Positions 35,399 to 46,089 of a stretch of DNA of 64,000 nucleotides are shown piece by piece; position 1 is the stretch's first letter, and each line of letters begins with the position of its first letter. The stretch covers positions 1-64,000 of the forward strand of contig NZ_LMNX01000004.1 in the NCBI RefSeq assembly GCF_001423425.1, read 5' to 3'. Made by a program: the position numbers and the translations under genes. This stretch comes from Rhizobium sp. Leaf306. GTDB taxonomy: Bacteria > Pseudomonadota > Alphaproteobacteria > Rhizobiales > Rhizobiaceae. A model generated the notes under the pieces. That model had not been told where the DNA came from. It was given only the letters and a program-made list of their open reading frames with translations, and ran no database searches.

Positions 35399-36844
35399 CT
35401 AGAACGGATAGTGCTGGTGCGGATCCTCGATGGTGATCCAGCGCAGATCGGTGAATTCGTTGATCGCAGCCCTGCCGCCGAAGCGGCCATAGCCGGAGCC
35501 CTTGACGCCGCCGAACGGCATCTGTGCCTCATCCGCGACAGAGGGGCCGTTGATGTGGCAGATCCCCGATTGCACCCGGCCGGCGACGGCGAGCGCGCGC
35601 TGGATATCGCGACTGTAGACCGAACCCGAGAGACCATATTGCGTATCATTGGCGATCCGGATCGCCTCCTCCTCGTCCTTGACCCGGATGATCGGCTTGA
35701 CCGGACCGAAGCACTCCTCGTCATAGATGCGCATGCCGGGTTTGACGTGATCGAGCACCGTAGCCTCCACGACGCTGCCGGTGCGCTTGCCGCCCGCGGT
35801 GAGACTGGCCCCCTTGGCGATCGCGTCGGCAATGATCTCTTCCATCTTCTCCGCGGCACCGATCGTCACAAGAGAACCCAGCACAACGTGACCGCGCGGA
35901 TCGCCCGCCGGAAGCTTGGCTGCGCGCTCGGACAGTTTCGCCACGAATTCGTCAGCAATACTGTCGTGGACGATCAGCTTTTCGGTCGCCATGCAGACCT
36001 GGCCCATGTTGATGAACGAGCCGAAGATCGCGCCGTTGACGGCAGCATCGATATCGGCGTCTTCGAGCACGAGCATCGGTGCCTTGCCGCCCAGTTCGAG
36101 AATCGCCGGCTTCAGATGGCGGCCGCAGAGTTCGCCGATGATGCGGCCGACCTTGGTGGAACCGGTAAAGTTGACGCGGCGGACTTCGGGTGCCGAAACC
36201 AGCGCCTCGACAACGACGGCGGCATCCTCGGGTGCATTGGTGATGACGTTGACGACACCATCCGGGAAACCGGCCTCGATAAACACCTTGCCGATCGCGA
36301 CATGCAGTCCGGGGCATGCTTCGGAGGCCTTGAGGATGACCGTGTTACCGCAGGCAAGCGCCATCGCGATGGCCCGCACGCCGAGAATGATCGGTGCATT
36401 CCACGGCGCGATGCCAAGGCAGACGCCGACCGGTTGGCGCATCGCCATCGACAGGTTTCCGGGCTTGTCCGACGGGATGATCTCACCCTGGATCTGGGTC
36501 GTCATGGCCGCCGCCTCGCGCAGCATGTTGGCCGCAAGATGTGCGTTGAAGCCGGCCCATCCGCCGGTCGCGCCGGTCTCGGCGGTCATCAGCTCGGTGA
36601 GCTCACCACCCTTGGACGCAAGAACATCGGCCGCCTTGTTGAGAAGCGCGCGACGCGCACCGGGACCGGTCGTCGACCACGCCGGAAAGGCGGTCTGCGC
36701 TGCGGCGACCGCGGCCTTGGCATCCTCGATGCCGGACGCCGGTGATCGGCTCGCGACATTGCCCGTATAGGGATTGATCCGTTCGAACGTCTTGCCCGAA
36801 ATGGCGTCGGCCGACTGGCCGCCGATGATCTGTTTGATGTCCAA
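35399..36844 (-). CDS. NAD-dependent aldehyde dehydrogenase, vanillin/aromatic type
   Basis: A 481-residue ALDH. Catalytic residues are visible: VNFTGSTKVGR (coenzyme), ELGGKAPMLVLEDAD (general-base Glu), and the nucleophile Cys in NMGQVCMATEKL. PFGGVKGSGYGRFGG and the GICHINGPSV pattern resemble vanillin or salicylaldehyde dehydrogenases. The start is a TTG at 36844 (MDIKQIIGG), eight bases after AAAGGA; no in-frame ATG fits. It is convergent with the AcuI-like gene, whose stop is 50 bases away. No aromatic ring-cleavage genes are nearby. Confidence 0.85.
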   Translation of the reverse strand: MDIKQIIGGQSADAISGKTFERINPYTGNVASRSPASGIEDAKAAVAAAQTAFPAWSTTGPGARRALLNKAADVLASKGGELTELMTAETGATGGWAGFNAHLAANMLREAAAMTTQIQGEIIPSDKPGNLSMAMRQPVGVCLGIAPWNAPIILGVRAIAMALACGNTVILKASEACPGLHVAIGKVFIEAGFPDGVVNVITNAPEDAAVVVEALVSAPEVRRVNFTGSTKVGRIIGELCGRHLKPAILELGGKAPMLVLEDADIDAAVNGAIFGSFINMGQVCMATEKLIVHDSIADEFVAKLSERAAKLPAGDPRGHVVLGSLVTIGAAEKMEEIIADAIAKGASLTAGGKRTGSVVEATVLDHVKPGMRIYDEECFGPVKPIIRVKDEEEAIRIANDTQYGLSGSVYSRDIQRALAVAGRVQSGICHINGPSVADEAQMPFGGVKGSGYGRFGGRAAINEFTDLRWITIEDPHQHYPF

Positions 36845-37253
36845 GGTCGCGTCCTTTTTTCGAGAAACCAGATAGCCAGCTTCGAGGGATGCGCCACAGC
36901 CGTAAACGACGGCATCACACGTCCGCTTCCTCGACCGATCGCGCGAACAAACAGTCAGCCTGCGCATGACTTCGCACAGTCTGACCGTCAGTCTCCGCGG
37001 TTTCCATCGAGAAGCGAAGCCCCTCCTCCAACAGGCATGTTAACGAACTCCAGCCGCGACTCAAGGGGAGGATCAAACAGCCGCAGCCACGAACATGGCA
37101 CCTGCCTCAAGCCGTCAAACGGAAAGATACGGGACTGATCTGCGCTACTTCGAGCAGACACGGCCCGCTCGGCTCTTCCACACCCTATCGACGAGGGATA
37201 GGTAGGATTGCGGAACCGGCGCCGCGGTCGACATGCGCAACTGAAAGTACCCA
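36845..37253. other. Intergenic gap, no gene recognised
   Basis: About 409 bases between the divergent aldehyde dehydrogenase and metallophosphoesterase. A minus-strand open frame here (36988-37254) has arginine- and cysteine-rich composition unlike coding sequence. No RNA gene or hairpin with a T-tract was recognised; it presumably holds both promoters. Confidence 0.5.
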
Positions 37254-38378
37254 ATGTTTCATCTCATCTTTGGACTGCCCTGGCTGATTGTCGTCCTCCG
37301 CTTCATTCAGCCGCTGCCCTGGCACTGGTCGGCGAAGGTGGCAGTGGCGGTGCTTTTGCTGATCGCCTCGCAATACCATTTCTTCAGCCGGCTCTCCTCC
37401 GGCTCGGTCTTTTCGCCGGAGTTTCCGCGACCGCTGATCATTGCGTTCAACCTCCTGTTTGGCGCGATCGTTTTCGTGGCCGTCTTCCAGATCGCACTCG
37501 ATGTCGCCTCGCTCCTGATCATGCCCTTCAACGGACACTTCCCCGCCGCACCCGCCGGGCTCCGTTATGCCATGGGTGGCGTCGCGCTCTGCCTTTCCGC
37601 CTATGGTGTCAGCCAGGCAATCCGTGTACCGCCACTCAACGACATCGAGATTGCAATCGCAAACCTGCCGCCGGAATTCGAGGGCTATCGCCTCGTCCAG
37701 CTGACCGATCTCCACATCAGCCGGCTGTTCCCAGCGAAATGGGCCGAGGCGGTCGTATCGAAAACCAACGCGCTCGATGCGGACCTCATCGTCATCACGG
37801 GAGACTTTATCGACGGAAGCGTCGCAGACCGCCGCGGCGACGTCGCATCGCTGGCAAGCCTGCGGGCGCGCGATGGGGTCTATGCCATCCCTGGCAACCA
37901 CGAATACTTCTTCGATTACCGGGACTGGATGCGCCACCTCGAAACCTTGAACATGACGATGCTTCAGAATGCCCACGTTGTGCTGACGCGAGGGAGCGGC
38001 AGGCTCGTGCTGGCCGGTGTCACGGACCTTTCGGCACGCGGACACGGAGCGCCGGCCCCGGACCTTGATACGGCTATTGCGGATGCCCCCGCCGACGCGC
38101 CGATCATTCTTCTCGACCATCAGCCCAGGTTGGCACAGAAAGCCGCCGCATCGGGGATCGCCCTCCAGCTGTCGGGACATACCCATGGCGGCATGGTTGT
38201 CGGCCTTGATCGCGTGGTCGCACGCGCCAACAACGGCTTTGTTTCGGGCCGCTATCAGATCGGCGGGATGACCCTCTACGTCAACAACGGCACGGGCATT
38301 TGGCCCGGTTTCGCGCTGCGGATCGGTGTTCCCTCCGAACTGACCCGGATCACGCTTCGGGCCGGTCAGCCGCTTTGA
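37254..38378 (+). CDS. Membrane-anchored metallophosphoesterase
   Basis: A 374-residue protein with three or four N-terminal helices (about residues 3-20, 26-45, 60-90, 100-120) and a C-terminal metallophosphoesterase domain of the YkuE/YaeI type. All dimetal motifs are present: LTDLHIS, TGDFIDG, GNHEYFFD, LDHQPRL and GHTHGG. Relatives cleave phosphodiesters such as lipid or UDP-diacylglucosamine. The active site would face either side of the membrane depending on helix number. A short TGAAGCG/CGCTTCA hairpin follows the stop. Confidence 0.87.
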   Translation: MFHLIFGLPWLIVVLRFIQPLPWHWSAKVAVAVLLLIASQYHFFSRLSSGSVFSPEFPRPLIIAFNLLFGAIVFVAVFQIALDVASLLIMPFNGHFPAAPAGLRYAMGGVALCLSAYGVSQAIRVPPLNDIEIAIANLPPEFEGYRLVQLTDLHISRLFPAKWAEAVVSKTNALDADLIVITGDFIDGSVADRRGDVASLASLRARDGVYAIPGNHEYFFDYRDWMRHLETLNMTMLQNAHVVLTRGSGRLVLAGVTDLSARGHGAPAPDLDTAIADAPADAPIILLDHQPRLAQKAAASGIALQLSGHTHGGMVVGLDRVVARANNGFVSGRYQIGGMTLYVNNGTGIWPGFALRIGVPSELTRITLRAGQPL

Positions 38379-38563
38379 AGGCTGAAGCGACACCGCTTCA
38401 TCTGCTTTCTCTATCCACAAACCATCGGCCCGCCGCGAACGACAGGTGTTGACGCGGGCGCTCTCCCCAACACATAGTCGCCGCCAATGCGCCGTCATCG
38501 ACACGGTGCGTCGATCGGGATTGGAGGATCTCGACCGGTATTCATGCCAAGGGAGGAATTTTC

Positions 38564-39868
38564 ATGAAAGTCATTACAGGCTCGGCAATTCTGGCGACCG
38601 CATCGTTTCTGATGGGATCAACCGCCATGGCCGCGACGGAAATCTCGTGGTGGCACGCCATGACCGGCGCCAACAACGAGGTTGTCGACCAGCTCGCCAA
38701 GGAATTCAACGAAAGCCAGTCGGACTTCAAGGTCATGCCTGTCTTCAAGGGCACCTACCCGGAAACGCTGAACGCCGGCATCGCCGCCTTCCGCGCCAAG
38801 CAGCCGCCGGCCATCATGCAGGTGTTTGACGCCGGCAGCGGCGTCATGATGGGCGCCCAGGGTGCCATCGTGCCGGTTGCGGACGTTCTGGAAAAGGGCG
38901 GCTTCAAATTCGACAAGAGCCAGTACCTGCCGGGGATCGTTGCCTACTATTCGAAGCCTGATGGCACGATGCTGTCCTTCCCCTACAACTCGTCCTCGCC
39001 GATCCTCTACTATAACAAGGATATCTTCGAGAAGGCCGGGCTCAACCCCGACACGCCGCCGAAGACCTGGGGCGAGGTGTTTGACGCTGCCAAGAAGATC
39101 AAAACCAGCGGTGCCGCTCCCTGCGGCTTTACCTCGACATGGCTCACCTGGATCCAGACGGAAAACTTTGCGGCCTGGAACAACCTTTCCTATGGCAGCA
39201 ATGAAAACGGCCTCGGCGGCACCGACGTCAAGCTTGCCTTCAACGCCGAACCCTTCGTCAAGCATTTCCAGGCAATCGCTGATCTCGCCAAGGACGGCAC
39301 GTTCCGTTACGGCGGCCGCACGTCTGAAGCCAAGCAGTTGTTCACATCAGGCGAATGCGCCATCCTGACCGAATCCTCCGGCGGTCTGGGCGACATCGTC
39401 AAGTCCGGCCTGAAATATGGCATTGGCCAGCTGCCCTATGCAGAAGGTCCGGGACGCCCGCAGAACACCATCCCCGGCGGCGCCAGCCTCTGGGTATTCG
39501 GCGGCAAGAGCGATGCCGAATACAAGGGGGTCGCGACCTTCTTCAACTTCCTGTCGCAGACCAAGATCCAGTCGCGACTGCACCAGGTCTCCGGCTACAT
39601 GCCGGTCACGATGGCAGCCTATGAGGATACCAAGAAATCCGGCTTCTACGAGAAGAACCCGGCGCGCGAAACGCCGTTGCTGCAGATGATGGGCAAGGCT
39701 CCGACCGAGAACTCCAAGGGCGTTCGCCTCGTCAACCTGCCGCAGGTCCGCGACATCATGAACGAAGAGTTCGAATCGATGCTCGCCGGTAAGCAGGATG
39801 CCAAGGCCGCCCTCGACAAGGCTGTCCAGCGGGGCAATGCCGCCATTCAGCAAGCCATCGGCAAGTAA
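38564..39868 (+). CDS. ugpB: sn-Glycerol-3-phosphate ABC transporter substrate-binding protein
   Basis: A 434-residue periplasmic binding protein with a signal peptide (residues 1-23, ending TAMAA) and the UgpB hallmarks [19 protein letters not shown] (about 26-44), [21 protein letters not shown], and [16 protein letters not shown]. It captures glycerol-3-phosphate or glycerophosphodiesters. GGGAGG precedes ATG 38564 by six to ten bases. A hairpin between it and ugpA would favour extra copies of the binding protein relative to the membrane parts. Confidence 0.93.
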   Translation: MKVITGSAILATASFLMGSTAMAATEISWWHAMTGANNEVVDQLAKEFNESQSDFKVMPVFKGTYPETLNAGIAAFRAKQPPAIMQVFDAGSGVMMGAQGAIVPVADVLEKGGFKFDKSQYLPGIVAYYSKPDGTMLSFPYNSSSPILYYNKDIFEKAGLNPDTPPKTWGEVFDAAKKIKTSGAAPCGFTSTWLTWIQTENFAAWNNLSYGSNENGLGGTDVKLAFNAEPFVKHFQAIADLAKDGTFRYGGRTSEAKQLFTSGECAILTESSGGLGDIVKSGLKYGIGQLPYAEGPGRPQNTIPGGASLWVFGGKSDAEYKGVATFFNFLSQTKIQSRLHQVSGYMPVTMAAYEDTKKSGFYEKNPARETPLLQMMGKAPTENSKGVRLVNLPQVRDIMNEEFESMLAGKQDAKAALDKAVQRGNAAIQQAIGK

Positions 39869-39882
39869 GCGGTAAGCATAAG

Positions 39883-39911
39883 GGCCGCCCCGGCGACTGT
39901 CGCGGGCGGCC
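39883..39911 (+). terminator. Intra-operon hairpin between ugpB and ugpA
   Basis: GGCCGCC pairs with GGCGGCC around a 15-base loop. There is no T-run, so it probably stabilises the ugpB message or causes partial termination. Confidence 0.5.
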
Positions 39912-39936
39912 TGCAGCATTTCAACGGAGCCTGCCC

Positions 39937-40818
39937 GTGCAAAGCGTCGTATTTCCCAACAAGGTGCTGCCCTATTTTCTGGTGGCGCCGCAGATTGTCC
40001 TGACCGTCGTGTTCTTCTTCTGGCCGGCCAGCCAGGCGCTCTACCAGTCGGCCATGCGCGAAGATCCGTTCGGGCTGCAGAGCAGCTTTGTCGGCTTCGC
40101 CAACTTTTCCGCCATCCTGGCCGACGAGAGCTATCTTCACGCGCTCCGCGTCACCGTCGTCTTCAGCGTGGCAACCGCGCTGCTTTCCATGGGTGTCGCA
40201 CTTCTGCTGGCGACAGCTGCCGATACCGTCGTGCGTGGTAAGGGTTTCTACCGCACGATGATGATCATCCCTTACGCAGTGGCGCCGGCCGTTGCCGGCA
40301 TGCTGTGGCTGTTCATGTTCAACCCGGCCATGGGCACGTTTGCCTATATCCTGCGGCGCAACGGCATTGCATGGGACCCGCTGCTGAACGGCGACCAGGC
40401 AATGTCTCTGGTCGTGGTGGCAGCCGCCTGGAAACAGATCAGCTACAATTTCCTTTTCTTCGTCGCCGGCCTGCAGGCAATCCCGAAATCCCTGCTCGAA
40501 GCCGCCGCGATCGATGGCGCGCGAGGCAGCCGAAGGTTCTGGACGATCGTCTTCCCGCTGCTTGCACCGACCACCTTCTTCCTTCTGGTCGTCAACACCG
40601 TCTACGCCTTCTTCGACACGTTCGGCATCATCCATTCGGTCACCGGCGGCGGACCGGCAAAGGCCACCGAAACGCTGGTCTACAAGGTCTACAACGACGG
40701 CTTCGTGAACCTCAATCTCGGTTCGTCTGCGGCCCAGTCGGTGATCCTGATGGTCATCGTCATCGCGCTGACCGCCTTCCAGTTCCGCTTCGTCGAGCGA
40801 CGCGTCCATTACGGGTAA
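39937..40818 (+). CDS. ugpA: sn-Glycerol-3-phosphate ABC transporter permease
   Basis: A 293-residue permease with six helices and the EAA loop [22 protein letters not shown] (about 189-210, shown in the family as EAAxxDGA...G). The start is GTG 39937 with GGAG seven bases upstream. It lies second in ugpBAEC and pairs with UgpE to form the channel. Sequence [20 protein letters not shown] is typical of UgpA N-termini. Confidence 0.93.
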   Translation: MQSVVFPNKVLPYFLVAPQIVLTVVFFFWPASQALYQSAMREDPFGLQSSFVGFANFSAILADESYLHALRVTVVFSVATALLSMGVALLLATAADTVVRGKGFYRTMMIIPYAVAPAVAGMLWLFMFNPAMGTFAYILRRNGIAWDPLLNGDQAMSLVVVAAAWKQISYNFLFFVAGLQAIPKSLLEAAAIDGARGSRRFWTIVFPLLAPTTFFLLVVNTVYAFFDTFGIIHSVTGGGPAKATETLVYKVYNDGFVNLNLGSSAAQSVILMVIVIALTAFQFRFVERRVHYG

Positions 40819-40826
40819 ATTATCAG

Positions 40827-41675
40827 ATGATCGAGAACCGTCCTGTCGCACGCCTGATGGCGCATCTGATGCTGATCCTTGGGATCATCATCGTCGCCTT
40901 CCCCATCTACTACACTTTCATTGCCTCGACGGCGACGTCGAGCGCGATCATCCGACCACCGCTGTCGCTCCTGCCGGGCGGCCATATGGTCGAGAACTAC
41001 AGCGAGTCCATTTCCGGCGGTGTCGAGCGCGTCGTCGGCGTCAGTCTGGAGCGGCTGTTGTTCAACAGCTTCGTGGTGGCGGTCGCAATTGCCGTCGGCA
41101 AGATCATCATCTCCTTCCTGTCGGCATTCGCGATCGTCTTCTTTCGCTTTCCGTTCCGAATGGGCTTCTTCTGGATGATCTTCATCACCCTGATGCTGCC
41201 GGTCGAAGTGCGCATCCTGCCGACCTACAAGGTAATCGTCGATCTCGGCCTGCTCAACACCTATGCCGGCCTAACCCTGCCGCTGATGGCATCGGCGACG
41301 GCGACCTTCCTGTTTCGCCAGTTCTTCCTCACCATTCCCGGCGAAATGGTCGAGGCGGCGCGGATCGACAATGCAGGACCGTTCCGCTTCATGCGCGATA
41401 TCCTGCTGCCGCTGTCGACGACCAATATCGCGGCCCTGTTCGTCATCCTGTTTATCTACGGCTGGACCCAGTATCTCTGGCCGCTGCTCGTCACCGACCG
41501 TGCGGAGATGAACACGATCATCATCGGCCTGCGCCGCATGGTCGATTTCACTGATGCATCAACTCCTTGGAACTACGTCATGGTCACGGCGATCCTGGCA
41601 ATCATCCCTCCCGTCATCGTCGTGGTGCTCATGCAGCGCTGGTTCGTCAAAGGTTTGGTGGAGACCGAAAAGTAA
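40827..41675 (+). CDS. ugpE: sn-Glycerol-3-phosphate ABC transporter permease
   Basis: A 282-residue permease ([16 protein letters not shown]), with six helices and the EAA loop [21 protein letters not shown]. The start is ATG 40827, eight bases after the ugpA stop; the longer upstream frame is a shadow of ugpA. Its stop TAA overlaps the ugpC ATG by one base. It completes the heterodimeric channel. Confidence 0.93.
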   Translation: MIENRPVARLMAHLMLILGIIIVAFPIYYTFIASTATSSAIIRPPLSLLPGGHMVENYSESISGGVERVVGVSLERLLFNSFVVAVAIAVGKIIISFLSAFAIVFFRFPFRMGFFWMIFITLMLPVEVRILPTYKVIVDLGLLNTYAGLTLPLMASATATFLFRQFFLTIPGEMVEAARIDNAGPFRFMRDILLPLSTTNIAALFVILFIYGWTQYLWPLLVTDRAEMNTIIIGLRRMVDFTDASTPWNYVMVTAILAIIPPVIVVVLMQRWFVKGLVETEK

Positions 41676-42724
41676 TGGCAACAATTGAACTGAAAGACGT
41701 CCGCAAGGTCTATGGCGGCAATATCGACGCCATCAAGGGCGTGTCACTGGACATCGCAGACGGCGAGATGATCGTTCTGGTCGGCCCATCCGGCTGCGGC
41801 AAGTCCACGCTGCTGCGCATGGTCGCCGGGCTCGAAAGCATCACCGGTGGCGACGTCATCATCAACGGCAAGCGCGTCAACGACATGGAACCGGCCGAGC
41901 GCGATATCGCGATGGTGTTCCAGAACTACGCGCTCTATCCGCACATGACGGTCAAGCAGAACCTTGCCTACGGTCTGAAGAACCGCGGAACCTCGAAGGA
42001 CGAGATCGAACGGCGCATCACCGAGGCCGCGCGCGCACTCGAAATCGAGCCGTTCCTCGCCCGCAAGCCACGGCAGCTTTCCGGCGGCCAGCGGCAGCGT
42101 GTGGCGATGGGCCGCGCGATCGTGCGCAAGCCCGCAGCCTTCCTGTTCGACGAGCCGCTGTCGAACCTCGACGCGAAACTGCGCGTGCAGATGCGGGTCG
42201 AGATCCGCCGTCTGCAGCGGTCCTTGGCCACGACGTCGATCTACGTCACCCACGACCAGATGGAAGCGATGACGCTCGCCGACCGCCTCGTCGTCCTCAA
42301 TGCCGGCCGGATCGAGCAGGTCGGCACTCCGATCGAGCTCTATGAAAAACCCGCTACCACCTTCGTCGCAACCTTCATCGGATCGCCCTCGATGAACCTG
42401 ATGACGCTCGGCAAGGCCGGCGGCTGGAGCGTGGCCGAAGGCCTTCCCTCCACTGTCGCCACCGTCGGCATTCGTCCGGAAGACATCGTGATTGCCGAGG
42501 GAGAGGTTTCCTCGCCTTTCAGAGCCGAGGTCGAGGTCATCGCCGTCGAACTGGTCGGAGCAGAAAGCTACGTCCATGGTGCGACGTCGGACGGAAGCCC
42601 TCTTGTCTTCCGGGTCCCCGGCCGCTCCCGCATCGCGATCGGCGAGAAACTGCCCGTGACGACAGCGCCCCACCACCTTCATCTTTTCGACAGCGCCGGA
42701 AAGCGCATCGAACGTACCGGTTGA
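41675..42724 (+). CDS. ugpC: sn-Glycerol-3-phosphate ABC transporter ATP-binding protein
   Basis: A 349-residue ATPase with Walker [10 protein letters not shown] (about 37-45), [11 protein letters not shown], signature LSGGQRQR, Walker [12 protein letters not shown] and the H-loop [17 protein letters not shown]-terminal regulatory TOBE domain follows (about 235-349, with [13 protein letters not shown]), as in MalK and UgpC. The start overlaps the ugpE stop. A strong hairpin follows the gene. Confidence 0.94.
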   Translation: MATIELKDVRKVYGGNIDAIKGVSLDIADGEMIVLVGPSGCGKSTLLRMVAGLESITGGDVIINGKRVNDMEPAERDIAMVFQNYALYPHMTVKQNLAYGLKNRGTSKDEIERRITEAARALEIEPFLARKPRQLSGGQRQRVAMGRAIVRKPAAFLFDEPLSNLDAKLRVQMRVEIRRLQRSLATTSIYVTHDQMEAMTLADRLVVLNAGRIEQVGTPIELYEKPATTFVATFIGSPSMNLMTLGKAGGWSVAEGLPSTVATVGIRPEDIVIAEGEVSSPFRAEVEVIAVELVGAESYVHGATSDGSPLVFRVPGRSRIAIGEKLPVTTAPHHLHLFDSAGKRIERTG

Positions 42725-42744
42725 TCCGGGACGCGCAAAGATGC

Positions 42745-42783
42745 GCAGGAGTGCGCTCTCGACGGACGCCTGCGCACTCCTGC
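42745..42783 (+). terminator. Terminator-like hairpin after ugpC
   Basis: GCAGGAGTGCGC pairs perfectly with GCGCACTCCTGC; the loop is 15 bases. No T-tract follows, so it may be a rho-dependent end or a stabilising stem. Confidence 0.5.
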
Positions 42784-42854
42784 AACTTCGCGACATTGAC
42801 CCTATCGGAAAGTGAGCTATTACTCATGCGAGCAAAAAGGTTCGCATCGCAATA

Positions 42855-43100
42855 ATGGTCACCATTCTCGTAACACTGCTGGGTTTCCTGGTCCTTCTGA
42901 TTGCAGCCGTGTTCTTCGCAGTTCGCGCGCGCGCGCTTGCGTACGACAAGCACTTCCGCGATCAGGTCCGCCTGCAGCGAAGACTGGAGAACCGGGAGGC
43001 CAAGCTCAAGATCAGAGCTCGCAAGCACCGCCGCAACCTCGCAAAGAAACGCCTCGCCAGGATGAAGCGCGCAAAGGCGCTGGCCGCGCGGGCGAAGTGA
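42855..43100 (+). CDS. Small membrane protein with basic tail
   Basis: An 81-residue ORF: one strong N-terminal helix (VTILVTLLGFLVLLIAAVFFAV) followed by about 50 residues that are very rich in Arg, Lys and Ala (RKHRRNLAKKRLARMKRAKA). Such a tail could bind nucleic acid or acidic lipids. The only Shine-Dalgarno-like run (AAAAAGG) is 14 bases upstream of the ATG, so this call is less secure. No family is recognised. Confidence 0.5.
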   Translation: MVTILVTLLGFLVLLIAAVFFAVRARALAYDKHFRDQVRLQRRLENREAKLKIRARKHRRNLAKKRLARMKRAKALAARAK

Positions 43101-43241
43101 TTTTCCGCAACAGCTGCTGCCTGTGAAAACTGGCCAGCTGCAGGATTTAGCACGAGACCGTGCTGAAGAACTCAGCCGAGCGAACGCTCGCATATCTCGA
43201 GCTTGAAGCAGCAGAATATCAATCGGACAATCTGGGAAATT

Positions 43242-43318
43242 TGGTAGCGGAGGGCAGAATTGAACTGCCGACCTCAGGGTTATGAATCCTGCGCTCTCAC
43301 CAACTGAGCTACCCCGCC
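43242..43318 (-). tRNA. tRNA-Met (CAT)
   Basis: A full cloverleaf reads on the minus strand from 43318: acceptor GGCGGGG, D-arm GCTCAGTTGGTGAGAGC, anticodon stem-loop GGATTCATAACCC with CAT, T-arm GGCAGTTCAATTCTGCC and acceptor end CTCCGCTA with an encoded CCA. The T-loop TTCAATT is standard. By sequence this is an elongator tRNA-Met; a C34-modified tRNA-Ile(CAT) substrate of TilS cannot be excluded without comparing identity bases. Confidence 0.95.
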
Positions 43319-43474
43319 ACAGGGTGGATCGAGTGTCTCGATCCGTTTGGATGTGCGGCTTATAGAACCCGCGTCACTGAAGTGTCAAGCGCAGGATGGG
43401 AGAAAAACGGCGAGATTTGAGCCGCTATTTTCCCGATCCCTCGTTCATTCTCCAGGCCGAATAAAACCGGTCTT

Positions 43475-44671
43475 TCAAGCGGCTACAGGGGTCGCCAGAA
43501 GCGCCCGCAACGATGCCTCGGCATCGGCCGCTCGTTCGGACCGTTCGACGAAGCCGCCGCCGTGGACGCGCGCATCGGCACCTTCTGCGGAATAGAGAAC
43601 GCAGGCCTGACCGGGTGCCACGCCCTGCTCGCCGATCGCCAGATCGACATAGACGCCGCGCTCATCCGTATGCAGCGTGGCAGGTGACGGCGGGCGCGTC
43701 GAGCGTACCTTGGCAAAGCACGCAAAGCCGTTGCCCGCATCATCCTGCAGCGTCCCGTCGCCAATCCAGTTGACGTCGCGCAGATAGACGCGGTGCGTAT
43801 CGAGTGCTTCCTTCGGCCCGACGATGACGCGGCGCGAGCGGGCATCGAGATAAACCACGTAGAGCGGCTCGCCTGTCGCAACGCCCAGACCCTTGCGCTG
43901 ACCGATCGTGTAATGGACGATCCCCTCGTGGCGGCCCAGCACGCGGCCGTCCATGTGGACGATATCGCCCACCAAAGCCGAGTTCGGCTTCACCTTGGCG
44001 ATGATATCGGCATATTTGCCGGCAGGGACGAAACAGATATCCTGGCTGTCGGCCTTCTTGGCAACCACCAGCCCCATGTCTTCGGCCAGCTCGCGCACCT
44101 GCGCCTTGCCCATGCCACCCAACGGAAAGCGCAGGTAGTCGATCTGCTCCTGCGTTGTCGCAAACAGGAACCAGCTCTGGTCGCGGTCCGCATCGATCGG
44201 CCTGAACAGCGCACGCCGGCCCGGATTGTCGGCCGTGGGGTTCGGCGCCGAACGGATGTAATGGCCGGTCGCCAGAGCATCGGCCCCGAGCTCGCGCGCG
44301 GTCGCCAAAAGATCGGCAAACTTGACCGTCTGGTTGCAGGCAACACAGGGAACCGGCGTTTCGCCCATCGCATAGGCTTCGGCAAACGGATTGATCACCG
44401 TCTCGCGGAACCGCTTCTCGTAGTCGAGAACGTAATGCGGAATACCAAGCGTCTCGCAGACCCGGCGCGCGTCGTCGATATCCTGGCCGGCGCAGCAGGA
44501 GCCCGCCCGGTGCACGGCCGCGCCGTGATCATAGAGCTGAAGCGTGATCCCGATCACGTCATAGCCTTCGCGCTTCAAAAGGCCGGCCACGACGGAGGAA
44601 TCCACGCCGCCCGACATGGCGACCACGACACGCGTATCTTCCGGCTTCTTGTCAAAATCCAGCGTATTCAC
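43475..44671 (-). CDS. mnmA: tRNA-specific 2-thiouridylase
   Basis: A 398-residue enzyme that thiolates U34 of tRNA-Lys, -Glu and -Gln. It has the PP-loop [13 protein letters not shown] (about 18-30), the catalytic Cys in [28 protein letters not shown] and the [10 protein letters not shown] motif, plus the C-terminal domain. The start is a GTG at 44671 (MNTLDFDKK). Full length matches the family. It stands alone, next to the tRNA-Met gene on the same strand, with 176 bases between its stop and the start of the MscS gene's downstream end. Confidence 0.95.
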   Translation of the reverse strand: MNTLDFDKKPEDTRVVVAMSGGVDSSVVAGLLKREGYDVIGITLQLYDHGAAVHRAGSCCAGQDIDDARRVCETLGIPHYVLDYEKRFRETVINPFAEAYAMGETPVPCVACNQTVKFADLLATARELGADALATGHYIRSAPNPTADNPGRRALFRPIDADRDQSWFLFATTQEQIDYLRFPLGGMGKAQVRELAEDMGLVVAKKADSQDICFVPAGKYADIIAKVKPNSALVGDIVHMDGRVLGRHEGIVHYTIGQRKGLGVATGEPLYVVYLDARSRRVIVGPKEALDTHRVYLRDVNWIGDGTLQDDAGNGFACFAKVRSTRPPSPATLHTDERGVYVDLAIGEQGVAPGQACVLYSAEGADARVHGGGFVERSERAADAEASLRALLATPVAA

Positions 44672-44849
44672 GGGGTACTCTCTTAAAGTCTCTCAGGCCG
44701 CGGCAGCAAGCACGCCGGCAGAGTGGCACCAGATGTGCGGGATCGTCCGCGCAAAGGCTTTCAGAAAGAGGATATAGAAAGGAATGAGCTGGCGCGCAAG
44801 AGAAGCCCGTTCACCCCATCTGTGCCCTCAGTGTCAGAGAGCAGCAACA

Positions 44850-45983
44850 TCAGGACTGGAAGTTCGCGTGACGCAGGGCCGTATCCGCGACGGCGCCGTT
44901 TGCGTGCCCGTTGCTGTTGCTCGCACCTTCGGCCCTTAGACGAGGCAGCGCTGCCGGATATTCCCGCTGAACGAAGTCGATGATCTTCTCGCGCATCTCG
45001 CAACGCATGTCGAACGTCTTCGGCGCGTTGTTGGCGGAAATCAGGATACGGATCTCCATCACGCTTTCCTTGAAATCCGTCACCTGAACATTGACCACGC
45101 GCCTGTCCCAGATCTTCGACTCGTTGGCGATTTCCTCGACCCTGCGCCTGATGGCGCTGACGGGAACGGAATAGTCGAGATAGATCATCACGGTGCCAAT
45201 CAGGGCCGAACCTTCGCGGGTCCAGTTCTGGAACGGATTCTCGATGAAATAGGAGAGCGGCAGGATCATGCGCCGCCAGTCCCACAGCTTCACCACCACA
45301 TAGGTCGACGTGATTTCCTCGACATTGCCCCACTCCCCTTCGACGATCAGCGCATCGTCGATGCGGATCGGCTGCGTGATGGCAAGCTGGATGCCGGCAA
45401 AGATGTTTTTAAGCATGGGCTGCAGGGCAAGGCCCAGCACGATACCGGCGACACCGGCGGAGGCGAGCACGCTGACGCCGTATTGCTGGACGGCCGGGAA
45501 GGTCATCAGCATCGCGGCGACCGTGACGATGACGATCATCGCGCCGGCAATGCGCTCGGCAATCCGCGACTGGGTCACGTGGGTGCGGGCAAGAAGGTTG
45601 TCTTCCGCATCCAGCTTGAAGCGGCGCAGATAGACCGTCATCCAAATATGCAAAGCCGTCTTTGCGACCCAGCCGAGCACGAGGATGAAACCCAGCAGCA
45701 GCACATGCCGGATGATTTCGGCGGGTCGAGCCGCAAGCGGTGCGATAGATGATGCAAACGATACAGTGAATGTCAGAACCGTCAAACGCATCGGCCGGCG
45801 CCCGCGCGACACCAGCGATCGCCAGAACAGGTCCTTATCTTCCACCAGCCGCTTGAAGATACCGAACGCGAAACGGTGGATCGCCAGACCAATCAGGACC
45901 GCGCCCACGAGAAGGCCGACGCTCACCATCCAGTTCGGCAGCCAGTCGGTATATTGACGAAACTCTGTAATCAAAAAATCCAT
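44850..45983 (-). CDS. Small-conductance mechanosensitive channel family protein
   Basis: A 377-residue MscS-family protein with four N-terminal helices: WMVSVGLLVGAVLIGLAI, a segment near 70-90, HVLLLGFILVLGWVAKTAL and the pore helix region ASAGVAGIVLGLALQPMLKN (about 180-200), where the Gly/Ala pattern packs the channel. The beta domain follows with EITSTYVVVKLWDWRRMILP. It would release solutes during hypo-osmotic shock. The C-terminal tail is polar. ATG 45983 is divergent from the DUF1810 gene. Confidence 0.9.
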   Translation of the reverse strand: MDFLITEFRQYTDWLPNWMVSVGLLVGAVLIGLAIHRFAFGIFKRLVEDKDLFWRSLVSRGRRPMRLTVLTFTVSFASSIAPLAARPAEIIRHVLLLGFILVLGWVAKTALHIWMTVYLRRFKLDAEDNLLARTHVTQSRIAERIAGAMIVIVTVAAMLMTFPAVQQYGVSVLASAGVAGIVLGLALQPMLKNIFAGIQLAITQPIRIDDALIVEGEWGNVEEITSTYVVVKLWDWRRMILPLSYFIENPFQNWTREGSALIGTVMIYLDYSVPVSAIRRRVEEIANESKIWDRRVVNVQVTDFKESVMEIRILISANNAPKTFDMRCEMREKIIDFVQREYPAALPRLRAEGASNSNGHANGAVADTALRHANFQS

Positions 45984-46089
45984 CCAACCGATTTAGGGTG
46001 CAGTGCAGCATGAAACACCCCTGCCGCAAAAATTTCACAGTTGCGGTGTCTTCATGGCGGCCGTTGGGAGATGATGCGAGGAGCGCGGC

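Noticed and set aside
36988..37254. Minus-strand ORF in the ALDH-metallophosphoesterase gap
   Set aside because: Arg/Cys-rich, no ribosome site, and it runs into the divergent gene's start.
38400..38563. Possible Pho box upstream of ugpB
   Set aside because: Only one half (CCGTCAT near 38494) resembles CTGTCAT, and no second half follows at the right distance.
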